From contig JAVJUS010000147.1 of assembly GCA_040220455.1 (NCBI GenBank), positions 1 through 17,773 of the forward strand: a stretch of 17,773 nucleotides of DNA, read 5' to 3'. A model generated the notes under the pieces. The model had not been told where the DNA came from. It ran no database searches and worked only from the letters and a program-made list of their open reading frames with translations. Shown one piece after another: positions 1-6,726 of this stretch. The position numbers were made by a program, and so were the translations under genes. Within the stretch, counting starts at the first letter, position 1, and every line of letters begins with the position of its first letter. Source of the DNA: JAVJUS01 sp040220455 (lineage in GTDB: Bacteria; Pseudomonadota; Alphaproteobacteria; DSM-16000; Inquilinaceae).

Positions 1-1779
1 CCGTCGGCCGGGCTGGCGCCCAACGGGCCGGGTCCGATCGCGGCCGGCGGGGCGCCGCCACCGGGCGAGGGCCCGCGCATCCCGGATCTGGGCGACTTTC
101 CCGACCCGGCACCGCCGCGCCGCCAGCCGCAGCGGGCGGGCCGTGGCCGCGGAATCGGGCGCACCCTGTTCACGCTGCTGGTCATCGCGCTGATCGTCGG
201 CGGCGCTGTCTACTGGATCCGCGGCGCCGGGGGCATCGCCGGCGCGCGCCAGCAGATCGCGACCGCCTATGCCGATCTCACCGGCAATCAGCCGCCGGCC
301 TTCCTGGGCGGCGCCGGGGGCGAGCCGGTCGCGGACGGCGAGCCCGGCACCGATGCGCCTGTCGCCGGCGCCGACATGCCCGGTTCCGATACCGTGCCGG
401 AACCGGTCGAGAGCCTGGCCGAGGGGGCGGGCGAGGTGGAGTCGCCGTCGGCCGCAGACGCGACTCCGGGGGCGCCCGGCGGTGACGCGACCGGCGACGC
501 GGCCGGGTCGGACCCTCTCGCCGATGCCGGGCAGGCGACCGGGGCGCCGGACGACGCAAGCGCGGCGACGGCCGAGAACGAGTCGCCGGCTGCCGCCTCC
601 GGGACCGCGACCGGCGTCACCGCGCCCGAGGGAACGGCGAGCGATGGAACCGTGACCGGCGGGGCGACGGCCGACACGTCGGAGGCCGGTACCGGTACCG
701 GCACCGGCGGTGGCGGTGGACCGGACGGCGAGTCGGCCGCCGCGGCGATCGATACCGACGCGGGCGCGCCGCAGGCCCTGTCGGCCGACGGCTCGGCCGA
801 CCGCGCCCTGGCGGAGAGCGATCCCTCCGGCGGTTCGTCCGCGGCGGCGGAGGGTCCGGCCGTGGAGGCGGTCCCGCCGCCCGATGTCGAGGTCGCCCAG
901 CTCGGCGCCGAGGCGCGCGAGCGCGCGCCGCTGCCCGAGGACGCCTCGGCGGAGATGCGCGAGCTCGTCGAGCTGGCGATGTCCGGCAACCCGGAGGCCC
1001 AGCACGACCTGGCCACCGCCTACGCGCTCGGCCGCGACGTGCCGCGGGACTACGACCTGGCGGTCTATTGGTACCAGCGTTCGGCCGACAGCGGGGTGGT
1101 CAACGCGACCTACAATCTGGGTGTCCTGACCGAGCGCGGGCTGGGCGTCGAGCAGGACAGCCGCCAGGCCTTCGAGCTGTTCCTGGCCGCCGCGGAGGAG
1201 GGGCATCCCGACGCTCAGAACGCGGTCGGCCTGGCCTATGCCGGTGGCCGCGGCGTCGAGGCCGACCCGCTGCGCGCGGCGAGCTGGTTCCAGGCGGCGA
1301 GCGCCAACGGCAACGCCCGCGGCGCCTATCACCTGGGCCGGCTGTTCGAGCAGGGCCTCGACGGCGCGCCCGACACGGCGGCCGCGGCCGGCTGGTATCG
1401 CATCGCCGCGGACGACGGCGACGAAGAGGCGGCCGCCGCGCTCGATCGGCTGACAGCCGAGGCCGATGGCGATCCGAGCGGATCGGCAGGCGAGGCTTCG
1501 TCGGCAACGGGCGCGTCGGCGGACGCCGGGGCGGACGCCCCGGTTCCGGAGTCCGCGCCCGAGCCGGTCGCGCCGTCGGCGGCCGAGCCGCTTGGCCAGG
1601 AGGAAGTCGCCGAGGTCCAGCGCCGGCTCAACGAGGCGGGCTACGATGCCGGCCCGGTCGACGGCCTGCTCGGCGACCGCACGCGTGCGGCCGTCTCGCA
1701 ATACCAGGAGCAGCAGGGCCTGCCCGTCACGGGCACGCCGACGCGGATCCTGCTGGAGCGGCTGCGCGGCGGCGCCTGA
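1..1779 (+). CDS. PodJ-like Sel1-repeat / peptidoglycan-binding membrane protein (5' end missing)
   Basis: The reading frame is open from the left edge to the TGA at 1777-1779, so the N-terminus lies outside the window. The visible order is: a Pro/Gly/Arg-rich cytoplasmic stretch; one membrane segment (about nt 163-219, LFTLLVIALIVGG); a long Ala/Gly/Thr/Asp-rich low-complexity linker (about 280-930); four Sel1-type repeats (about 985-1455, with the pattern A.xxLGxxYxxGxGVxxDxxxAxxWxxxAAxxG); a second acidic linker; and a C-terminal peptidoglycan-binding-1 fold (about 1591-1773, EVQRRLNEAGYDAGPVDG then TRAAVSQYQEQQGL). Seen: one TM, Sel1 repeats and a PG-binding domain. Known: this architecture is that of PodJ-type polar organisers and related alphaproteobacterial proteins, with Sel1/PG-binding parts in the periplasm. 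Inferred: a cell-envelope or polarity scaffold. The missing N-terminus (coiled coils in PodJ) would settle the name. It converges on the minus-strand operon, with 31 nt between stops. Confidence 0.85.
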   Translation, partial: PSAGLAPNGPGPIAAGGAPPPGEGPRIPDLGDFPDPAPPRRQPQRAGRGRGIGRTLFTLLVIALIVGGAVYWIRGAGGIAGARQQIATAYADLTGNQPPAFLGGAGGEPVADGEPGTDAPVAGADMPGSDTVPEPVESLAEGAGEVESPSAADATPGAPGGDATGDAAGSDPLADAGQATGAPDDASAATAENESPAAASGTATGVTAPEGTASDGTVTGGATADTSEAGTGTGTGGGGGPDGESAAAAIDTDAGAPQALSADGSADRALAESDPSGGSSAAAEGPAVEAVPPPDVEVAQLGAEARERAPLPEDASAEMRELVELAMSGNPEAQHDLATAYALGRDVPRDYDLAVYWYQRSADSGVVNATYNLGVLTERGLGVEQDSRQAFELFLAAAEEGHPDAQNAVGLAYAGGRGVEADPLRAASWFQAASANGNARGAYHLGRLFEQGLDGAPDTAAAAGWYRIAADDGDEEAAAALDRLTAEADGDPSGSAGEASSATGASADAGADAPVPESAPEPVAPSAAEPLGQEEVAEVQRRLNEAGYDAGPVDGLLGDRTRAAVSQYQEQQGLPVTGTPTRILLERLRGGA

Positions 1780-1782
1780 CCG

Positions 1783-1806
1783 CCGGCGCGGGGCGTCGGA
1801 CGCCGG
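1783..1806. terminator. Possible hairpin between convergent genes
   Basis: CCGGCG (1783-1788) pairs with CGCCGG (1801-1806) in the 31-nt gap between two convergent stop codons. A competing GGCGTC/GACGCC stem sits inside. There is no T-run on either side, so this is only a weak candidate for a shared terminator. In DNA this GC-rich such stems arise by chance. Confidence 0.25.
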
Positions 1807-1810
1807 TGCG

Positions 1811-2569
1811 TCAGGCGGCCGGAGCGTCGGCCTCCGCGGCGGTGACGGCCGCCAGGAATGCGCTCTCCAGGTCGCCGGTTCCGGCGGCGTCGATCAGGGC
1901 TTGCGGCGGCCCTTCCGCGATGACGCGGCCAGCGTGGATGGCGACAACCCGGTCGCACAGGGCGGCGACGTCGCTCAGGATGTGCGAACTGAACAGCGTC
2001 GCCCCGCCGGCCGCGCGTCGCGCCTCCAGTGCGCGCTTCAGCGCGTGCCGGGCCCGCGGGTCGAGGCCGCTCATCGGCTCGTCGAGCAGGATCAGCGGGC
2101 GCTCGACCAGCAGGGTCGCGAGCAGGCCCAGCTTCTGGCCCATGCCCTTGGACAGGGTGGCGACGCGCCGGGACAGGACCTCGGGATCGAGGTCGAGGGC
2201 GACCGCCCGGGCCGCCGCCTCGTCCCGGTCCAGGCGCAGGCCGAAGGCGCGGCAGGCGAGGTCGAGCACGGTCCAGCCGCGCAGGCCCGGCGCCGGGGCG
2301 TACTGCTCCGGCAGGAAGGCGAGGTCGCGCCGGGCGTCGGGCCGGTGGCCGTCCCGGCCGAACAGTCTGATCGTCCCGGCCTCGGCGGGGCGGAGCGCCA
2401 GGATCGTCTTGATCAGCGTCGTCTTGCCCGCGCCGTTCAGCCCGATCAGGCCGACGGTCGAGCCGCGCGCGACCGCCAGGTCGACGCCGTGAAGCACCCG
2501 GCGCCGGCCATAGCGCGCATGCACGCCCTCGCACGACAACGGAGCCGCCATCGGGTCGAGGGATGTCAC
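1811..2569 (-). CDS. ABC transporter ATP-binding protein (CcmA/NatA-like, ABC-2 type)
   Basis: A 252-aa nucleotide-binding subunit with all motifs: Walker A GLNGAGKT (43-50), Q-loop near Q89, signature LSKGM (139-143, a variant of LSGGQ common in ABC-2 exporter ATPases), Walker B PLILLDEP with D163/E164, D-loop SGLD, and switch His196 in SSHIL. I take the GTG at 2569 as start because GTGA (2566-2569) overlaps the stop of the preceding gene, as for the neighbouring pair. The ATG at 2551 is the alternative; either way the protein is complete. It is the last gene of the pilus/secretion-like operon. No membrane partner is encoded next to it: the next gene leftward is on the other strand. The fold and ATPase activity are secure. 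The substrate and partner permease cannot be told. Confidence 0.93.
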   Translation of the reverse strand: MTSLDPMAAPLSCEGVHARYGRRRVLHGVDLAVARGSTVGLIGLNGAGKTTLIKTILALRPAEAGTIRLFGRDGHRPDARRDLAFLPEQYAPAPGLRGWTVLDLACRAFGLRLDRDEAAARAVALDLDPEVLSRRVATLSKGMGQKLGLLATLLVERPLILLDEPMSGLDPRARHALKRALEARRAAGGATLFSSHILSDVAALCDRVVAIHAGRVIAEGPPQALIDAAGTGDLESAFLAAVTAAEADAPAA

Positions 2570-3081
2570 GGCCCGGCCTCCGTCACCTGTCCGGAGCCGG
2601 TGTCGAAGACCTGGTTGGGCCGCAGGAGCAGGCGATAGGGCCCGGTCGCGCCGTCCGGGAACCAGGACAGGCGCACGGCATCGCCGGAGACGGCGTGGAT
2701 GCGCACATCGGGCCGCAGGCCGGCACCGGTGCTGTCCAGCCGCTCCCCGTCGAGCCACACCGCCCACCGCTTCGGACCGAGATAGAGCAGGCCGTCGAGG
2801 GACAGGCGCGGCGGAGGCAGGGGCTCCGCCTCCGCCGCGTCGGGCGGGGCCGGCCCGGTCCCGGCGCCGCCGTCGGCATCCGGGTCCGGCGCGGGCGGCG
2901 GGCGTCCGCCGAAGGCCAGGGCCTCTCGCTCCTCCGGCAGAAACAGCAGCTCGGGCGCGCCGAAGCCGTCCGCCGAGCCGCCACCGGGGCCGCCGGCCGG
3001 CTGACCGGGCGCCGGCGCGGCGGCGCCGAGGCAGGCGGCCAGCGCGGCCGTCGCGATCATCGTCCTCGCCGCGCCGGTCAC
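2566..3081 (-). CDS. PilP/MshK-like pilus-assembly lipoprotein
   Basis: A 171-aa protein with a GTG start at 3081 that overlaps the upstream stop (GTGA, 3078-3081). The N-terminus is a lipoprotein signal: a hydrophobic run to about residue 16 and lipobox L14-A-A-C17. An internal Met at residue 8 would also give a workable signal peptide. A Pro/Gly/Asp-rich linker follows (about 24-91), then a small beta-rich domain (about 92-156: LSLDGLLYLGPKRWAVWLDG, then RIHAVSGDAVRLSW). This pattern (an L.l.gIlyg..r..viinG segment, then I..I....V.L) is what PilP, GspC HR domains and MshK share. PilP-type lipoproteins bind PilN/PilO in the inner membrane and link to the secretin. Position directly after the PilO-like gene supports the role. 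Sequence similarity is weak, so it rests on domain shape, lipobox and context. A distant GspC relative is the alternative. Confidence 0.62.
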   Translation of the reverse strand: MTGAARTMIATAALAACLGAAAPAPGQPAGGPGGGSADGFGAPELLFLPEEREALAFGGRPPPAPDPDADGGAGTGPAPPDAAEAEPLPPPRLSLDGLLYLGPKRWAVWLDGERLDSTGAGLRPDVRIHAVSGDAVRLSWFPDGATGPYRLLLRPNQVFDTGSGQVTEAGP

Positions 3082-3806
3082 CGCGCCGCCTCCTCGGTCT
3101 TGGCCCGGCCGCGCGGATCGTCGCCGGGATCGTCCCCCGGATCGCCCCCGGGATCGCCCCCGGGATCGCCCACGACGAGCCGCGTCCAGTCGATCCGCGC
3201 CGTCGCCCGCACCAGATCCGGCCGGGTGCCGCGCATCAGTTCGGCGACCGCGGTGTCGATGCCGGTCTCCTCGCGCGACAGCGACAGCCGGCTGACGGCC
3301 ACATGGCCCGGCAGCACATCCGGAACCGCGTCGAGGAAGGCGAAGATTTCGGCTTCGACCAGGCCGGTGAGCGTGACCGCCACCGTCGCCGTCACGGCGG
3401 TTGCCGACAGGCCCGCCGGGTCCTCCGGCAGCGCGCGGCGGGACAGGGGCTCGAAGCGGTATTCCAGCGCGTTGATGTCGTTGTCCACGGCCAGGGCCTC
3501 GAGCCGGGCGCTGACCTCGACCGGGTCGGGCGTGCCCAGGAAGCCGTCGCGCCGCAGCGCGCGATAGGCCGGCAATCCGGCCTCGACCAGGGCGATCCGC
3601 CGCTCCGCCGTGCGGATGGCGCGCTGCAGGGCGATCCGGTCGCTCTCCAGCCCGGCCCTCTCGACCGTGATCGCGTCGCGCTTGCCGTCGAGCAGGACGA
3701 CCGCAACGATTCCGGCCGCCCCGACAACGGCGAGCAGGGCCGTCGGGACGATCATGCGTCGGGCGAGCAGACCCAACAGGCGCGTATCGAGGCGAACCGG
3801 CGTCAT
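3078..3806 (-). CDS. PilO/GspM/MshJ-like inner-membrane assembly protein
   Basis: A 242-aa bitopic membrane protein. A short cytoplasmic N-terminus is followed by one TM (about 18-39), a helical/coiled stretch rich in Arg, Glu and Leu (about 40-80), and an alpha/beta periplasmic domain (about 85-205) containing VTATVAVTLTGLVEAEIFAFLDAV and VSRLSLSREE. The last 32 residues are a Gly-Asp-Pro tandem repeat followed by a charged tail. This size and layout match PilO, GspM and MshJ, which pair with PilN-type proteins to form the inner-membrane alignment subcomplex. The ATG at 3806 overlaps the preceding stop (ATGA, 3803-3806), so translation is probably coupled. Identity is inferred from architecture and gene order, not from a diagnostic motif. 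Confidence 0.68.
   Translation of the reverse strand: MTPVRLDTRLLGLLARRMIVPTALLAVVGAAGIVAVVLLDGKRDAITVERAGLESDRIALQRAIRTAERRIALVEAGLPAYRALRRDGFLGTPDPVEVSARLEALAVDNDINALEYRFEPLSRRALPEDPAGLSATAVTATVAVTLTGLVEAEIFAFLDAVPDVLPGHVAVSRLSLSREETGIDTAVAELMRGTRPDLVRATARIDWTRLVVGDPGGDPGGDPGDDPGDDPRGRAKTEEAAR
3115..3174. repeat. Five 12-bp tandem units inside the PilO-like gene
   Basis: Five consecutive 12-bp units of the form GGATCG(C/T)C(C/G)C(C/A)(G/C) start at 3115, 3127, 3139, 3151 and 3163. Units three and four are identical. On the coding (minus) strand they encode the C-terminal GDPG/GDPGDDP repeats. Unit length is a multiple of three, so copy-number change keeps the frame. Confidence 0.85.
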
Positions 3807-5482
3807 GCCGGGTCGCTCCCGCCCGGCGCCCGGGGGCCGGCGAGCGTGAATTCGGCTTCCAGTCGGACTGGCGCGCCCGCCCGGTCGCGGGCGGCGAGGC
3901 CGCCCTGCCCGGTCAGCCCGCCGTCACCGCCGCCGGCGAACGGCGACCGGGTGCGCACGACGCGATAGCCGGGCAACGCCTCGGACAACCGACGCTCGAA
4001 GGCGTCGAAGACGGCGCGCGAGTCCGCGCGGCTTCGCCCGCTCGCGTCCATCCGCACGGCGACGACGAGCTCGAGAGCGGGCGACACGCCGTCGGGCGGG
4101 CGCCCCGCCCCGGCCGCCAGCGCGCCGAGATCGGCGGGGATGGCCGAAGGGTCGATGACCGCGGCGCCGGGATCCTCGGCGACGACCCGCGCCTCGAGCC
4201 CGGTGACCACGAGCGGCGGGGCGAGAGCCGCGGCCACGCCGCGCACCGCGCCGGCCAGGGCGGGCGTGGCGTCGACCAGGGCGGCCCGCCCGGCCAGCGT
4301 GGCGGCGACGCGTTCGGGCGGCTCGGCCAAGGCCGCGACCCGTTCGGCGAGCCGATCGCGCTCCACCTCGAGCGTCGCGACCGTCGTCTCCAGCCCGGCG
4401 ACGGCCCGGCGCTCCCGGCGCAGGTCCTGCCAGGCGAGCGCCGACCAGCCGATCAGCGCAACGGCCGCGACCGCCGTCGCCGCGGTGGCGGCGCGGGGCA
4501 GCCGGTTCATCCAGCGCGAGACCGCCAGCGCCGGCTGGTCGATCGCCAGGGCCGGCCGGGGCTGCTGGGCATGGACGGCGGCGTAGAGCGCGTCGGCGTA
4601 GCCCTCCTCCGGCTCGGCGACGTCGGCGAGGCCGAGGGCGTCGGCCGCCCGCGCCGGGGTCAGGGCGGTGACCCGGCGGATGCGCAGGCGCCGGGGCTCG
4701 ATCGCGGCGCAGATCTCCGGCGTCGCCAGCACGGTCAGGGCCAGGCGCTCGGCGTCGGAATAGGACAGGCGGCGCAGATAGCTGACGGTCGAGGCGAACT
4801 CCCGCTCGATCGCCTCGACGACCTCCGCCGCCGATGCGTCGGCACCGGGGTCGGGCGTCAACCGGGTGAACACCAGCCGTCCGTCCTTGGTGATCACCTG
4901 GCGGAAGCCGCCGGTGCGCTGGCGGGTCATCAGCAGCGCCCATTGCCCCTCGCCCGGCCCGCCTTCGCCCGGCCCGGCCTCGCCCGGGCCCGCGCGCTCG
5001 GCCAGCCGGGCATGCAGCCCCGCCGTCTCCACCGGAAGGAGGCGGAGCGGCAGAATCGGGTTGCCGGCCCGGCGCGCCGCCGCAAGCCAGGGGGCGAGCG
5101 CGTCGTCCCGGGGCAGGGCGGCGAACAGGAAGCTTCGCGAGCGCTCATCGCCGCCGGTCGCCAGGGCGCCGGTCAGCGCGGCGTCGGGGAAGGTCAGCGC
5201 CAGCTTGCGGCGCAGCACCTTGCCCCGGTCGAAAGGGCCGACCCGGGGCGTCTCGCCCTCGCGGTACTGCTGCTCCAGCAGGTCGAGCAGCGGGGCGACC
5301 GGCGTGTTGCGCTCGCCGGCCAGCACCTCGGCGATGCGCGCCTCGCGCTCCGGGTCGTCGACGGGCACGAACAGGCGGCGGCGCACCTGTCGGCCGACCA
5401 CATGGACGAGCGTCGCGCCCTCGTCGCCGATCAGCAGGACGAAGCGGCGCCGGCGCAGCCCGGGCAGGCGCGGGCGGATCAT
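3803..5482 (-). CDS. PilM/PilN-fusion-like (GspL/MshI-like) assembly protein
   Basis: A 559-aa protein with two halves joined by one TM. Residues about 12-320 are cytoplasmic: they begin RRFVLLIGDEGATLVHVV, a plausible first strand pair of an actin-like fold, and include GGFRQVITKDGRLVFTRLTP and a following EFASTVSYLRRL helix, as in PilM/GspL/MshI. A single TM lies at about 331-351 (ATAVAAVALIGWSALAW). It is followed by a coiled coil (about 352-386, LRRERRAVAGLETTVATLEVER shape) and a PilN-like periplasmic ferredoxin-like domain (about 405-550). A Gly-Pro-Gly-Glu repeat interrupts the cytoplasmic half at 165-179. Known role: couples the cytoplasmic ATPase to the PilO/GspM protein. The start ATG at 5482 lies 30 nt from the GspF-type stop. 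No close motif is diagnostic, so I call it on layout and neighbours. Confidence 0.68.
   Translation of the reverse strand: MIRPRLPGLRRRRFVLLIGDEGATLVHVVGRQVRRRLFVPVDDPEREARIAEVLAGERNTPVAPLLDLLEQQYREGETPRVGPFDRGKVLRRKLALTFPDAALTGALATGGDERSRSFLFAALPRDDALAPWLAAARRAGNPILPLRLLPVETAGLHARLAERAGPGEAGPGEGGPGEGQWALLMTRQRTGGFRQVITKDGRLVFTRLTPDPGADASAAEVVEAIEREFASTVSYLRRLSYSDAERLALTVLATPEICAAIEPRRLRIRRVTALTPARAADALGLADVAEPEEGYADALYAAVHAQQPRPALAIDQPALAVSRWMNRLPRAATAATAVAAVALIGWSALAWQDLRRERRAVAGLETTVATLEVERDRLAERVAALAEPPERVAATLAGRAALVDATPALAGAVRGVAAALAPPLVVTGLEARVVAEDPGAAVIDPSAIPADLGALAAGAGRPPDGVSPALELVVAVRMDASGRSRADSRAVFDAFERRLSEALPGYRVVRTRSPFAGGGDGGLTGQGGLAARDRAGAPVRLEAEFTLAGPRAPGGSDPA
4947..4991. repeat. 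Three 15-bp tandem units inside the PilM/N-like gene
   Basis: Three near-identical 15-bp units (4947-4961, 4962-4976, 4977-4991; core TCGCCCGGCCCG) encode GPGE(A/G)-type repeats on the minus strand. The run falls in the cytoplasmic half and looks like a flexible insert between structural elements. Confidence 0.75.
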
Positions 5483-5512
5483 CGCCGCCCCCGGCCCGGC
5501 CGGACGCCGGCG

Positions 5513-6721
5513 TCAGAGCGGCAGGGCGGAGAAGCTGTCATAGACCGGCCCCATGACGGCGAGGATGACCCAGAGCATCAGCAGGCCCACGACGGCAGTC
5601 ATGATCGGCTGTATGCCGCCGATCATGGTGTCCACGGCGTCGCGGACGTCCCGGTCGTAGAAGTAGGTGATGTTCTCCAGCGTCTCCTCCAGGTTTCCGG
5701 ACTCCTCGCCGATGCCGACCATGCGCACGACCAGGTCCGGGAACTCGCCCGACGACCGGAAGGCGTCGGTCAGCGAGCTGCCGCCCTCGACCGAGCGCCG
5801 CACGACGTCGAGCGAGGTCGCCAGCGCGCGGTTCGCCACGGTGCGGCGCGCCGTCTCGATGCATTGCAGGACCCCGATGCCGCTCTGGTACATGACGGCG
5901 AAGAAGTGGGCGAAGCGCGACAGGGCGATCTTGCGCATCACCGGTCCGACCACGGGAACCCGGTGGGCGTAGAAGTCGACCACGTAGGCGGCCGCGTCGC
6001 TCGCCCGGTACGCCAGCCGGGCGGCGACGACGGCGACCACCGGCAGGCCGAGCAGCGCCCACCACCAGACGCGTACCCACTCCGACACGGCCATCAGCGC
6101 GCGCGTCATCAGCGGCAGCTCGGTATCCATCATGGCGAGGAAGGCGCTGAGCTGCGGCACCAGGAAGACCAGCAGCGCGACCAGCATCGCCACCGTCGTC
6201 GCGCCCAGGAACAGCGGGTAGCGCAGCGCCTTGCGCACCCGCGCGTTGGTCTCGTCGGCCCAGCGCAGGTGTCGCGCCAGATGGGCGAAGCTGTCGGCGA
6301 GCCGGCCGGTACGCTCGCCGGCCGCGACCAGGCCGACGAAGACCTGATTGAATACGCGGGGATGTGCCGCCAGCGCCTCGGACAGCAGCTTGCCGCCGGC
6401 GACGTCCCGCGACAGGTCGGCCAGCACGTCGCGCAGGCGGATCTGTTCGGTCGACTCCCGGATGTCGCCCAGCGCGTCGAGGATCGGCACGCCGACCCGC
6501 TCCAGCTGCTCCAGATGGACGCACAGCTCGATCAGGTCGCGGGTCCGGATCGGCTTGGCGAGATAGAAGGCGAAGCGGCTCTGGCGCACGGGCGCGGCGT
6601 CGAGCAGTTCGAGCCCGATATCGCGCAGCCGGTAGAACAGCTCCGCCTCGCTCGCGGCGCTCATCGTGCCGCGGAGCGTGCGTCCGGCGCTGTTGACGGC
6701 GCGGTAGCGGAACGCGGCCAT
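5513..6721 (-). CDS. gspF: GspF/PilC-type inner-membrane platform protein
   Basis: A 402-aa protein, a typical length for GspF/PilC/MshG. It opens with MAAFRYRAVNSAGRTLRG, the standard family N-terminus. It holds two T2SSF domains (about 63-187 and 265-388), each with the helical pattern and a GE..G.L motif (AAGERTGRLADSF at 133-145; GIGEESGNLEETL at 336-348). Three hydrophobic segments follow the family plan (about 168-190, 217-238, 370-393). Role: polytopic base protein that contacts the GspE-type ATPase and drives pseudopilus or pilus assembly. The ATG at 6721 sits only 5 nt after the ATPase stop, marking a shared transcript. Whether it belongs to type II secretion, type IV pilus or an MSHA-like system cannot be settled from this protein alone. 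Confidence 0.95.
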   Translation of the reverse strand: MAAFRYRAVNSAGRTLRGTMSAASEAELFYRLRDIGLELLDAAPVRQSRFAFYLAKPIRTRDLIELCVHLEQLERVGVPILDALGDIRESTEQIRLRDVLADLSRDVAGGKLLSEALAAHPRVFNQVFVGLVAAGERTGRLADSFAHLARHLRWADETNARVRKALRYPLFLGATTVAMLVALLVFLVPQLSAFLAMMDTELPLMTRALMAVSEWVRVWWWALLGLPVVAVVAARLAYRASDAAAYVVDFYAHRVPVVGPVMRKIALSRFAHFFAVMYQSGIGVLQCIETARRTVANRALATSLDVVRRSVEGGSSLTDAFRSSGEFPDLVVRMVGIGEESGNLEETLENITYFYDRDVRDAVDTMIGGIQPIMTAVVGLLMLWVILAVMGPVYDSFSALPL

Positions 6722-6726
6722 GGGCG

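Noticed and set aside
1068..2638. Long plus-strand frames overlapping the Sel1 protein and the ABC ATPase.
   Set aside because: Low-complexity Arg/Gly/Ala translations with no domain, spanning two convergent real genes.
3115..3174. Regular short repeats considered as a CRISPR array.
   Set aside because: Units are 12 bp with no spacers and lie in frame inside a gene.
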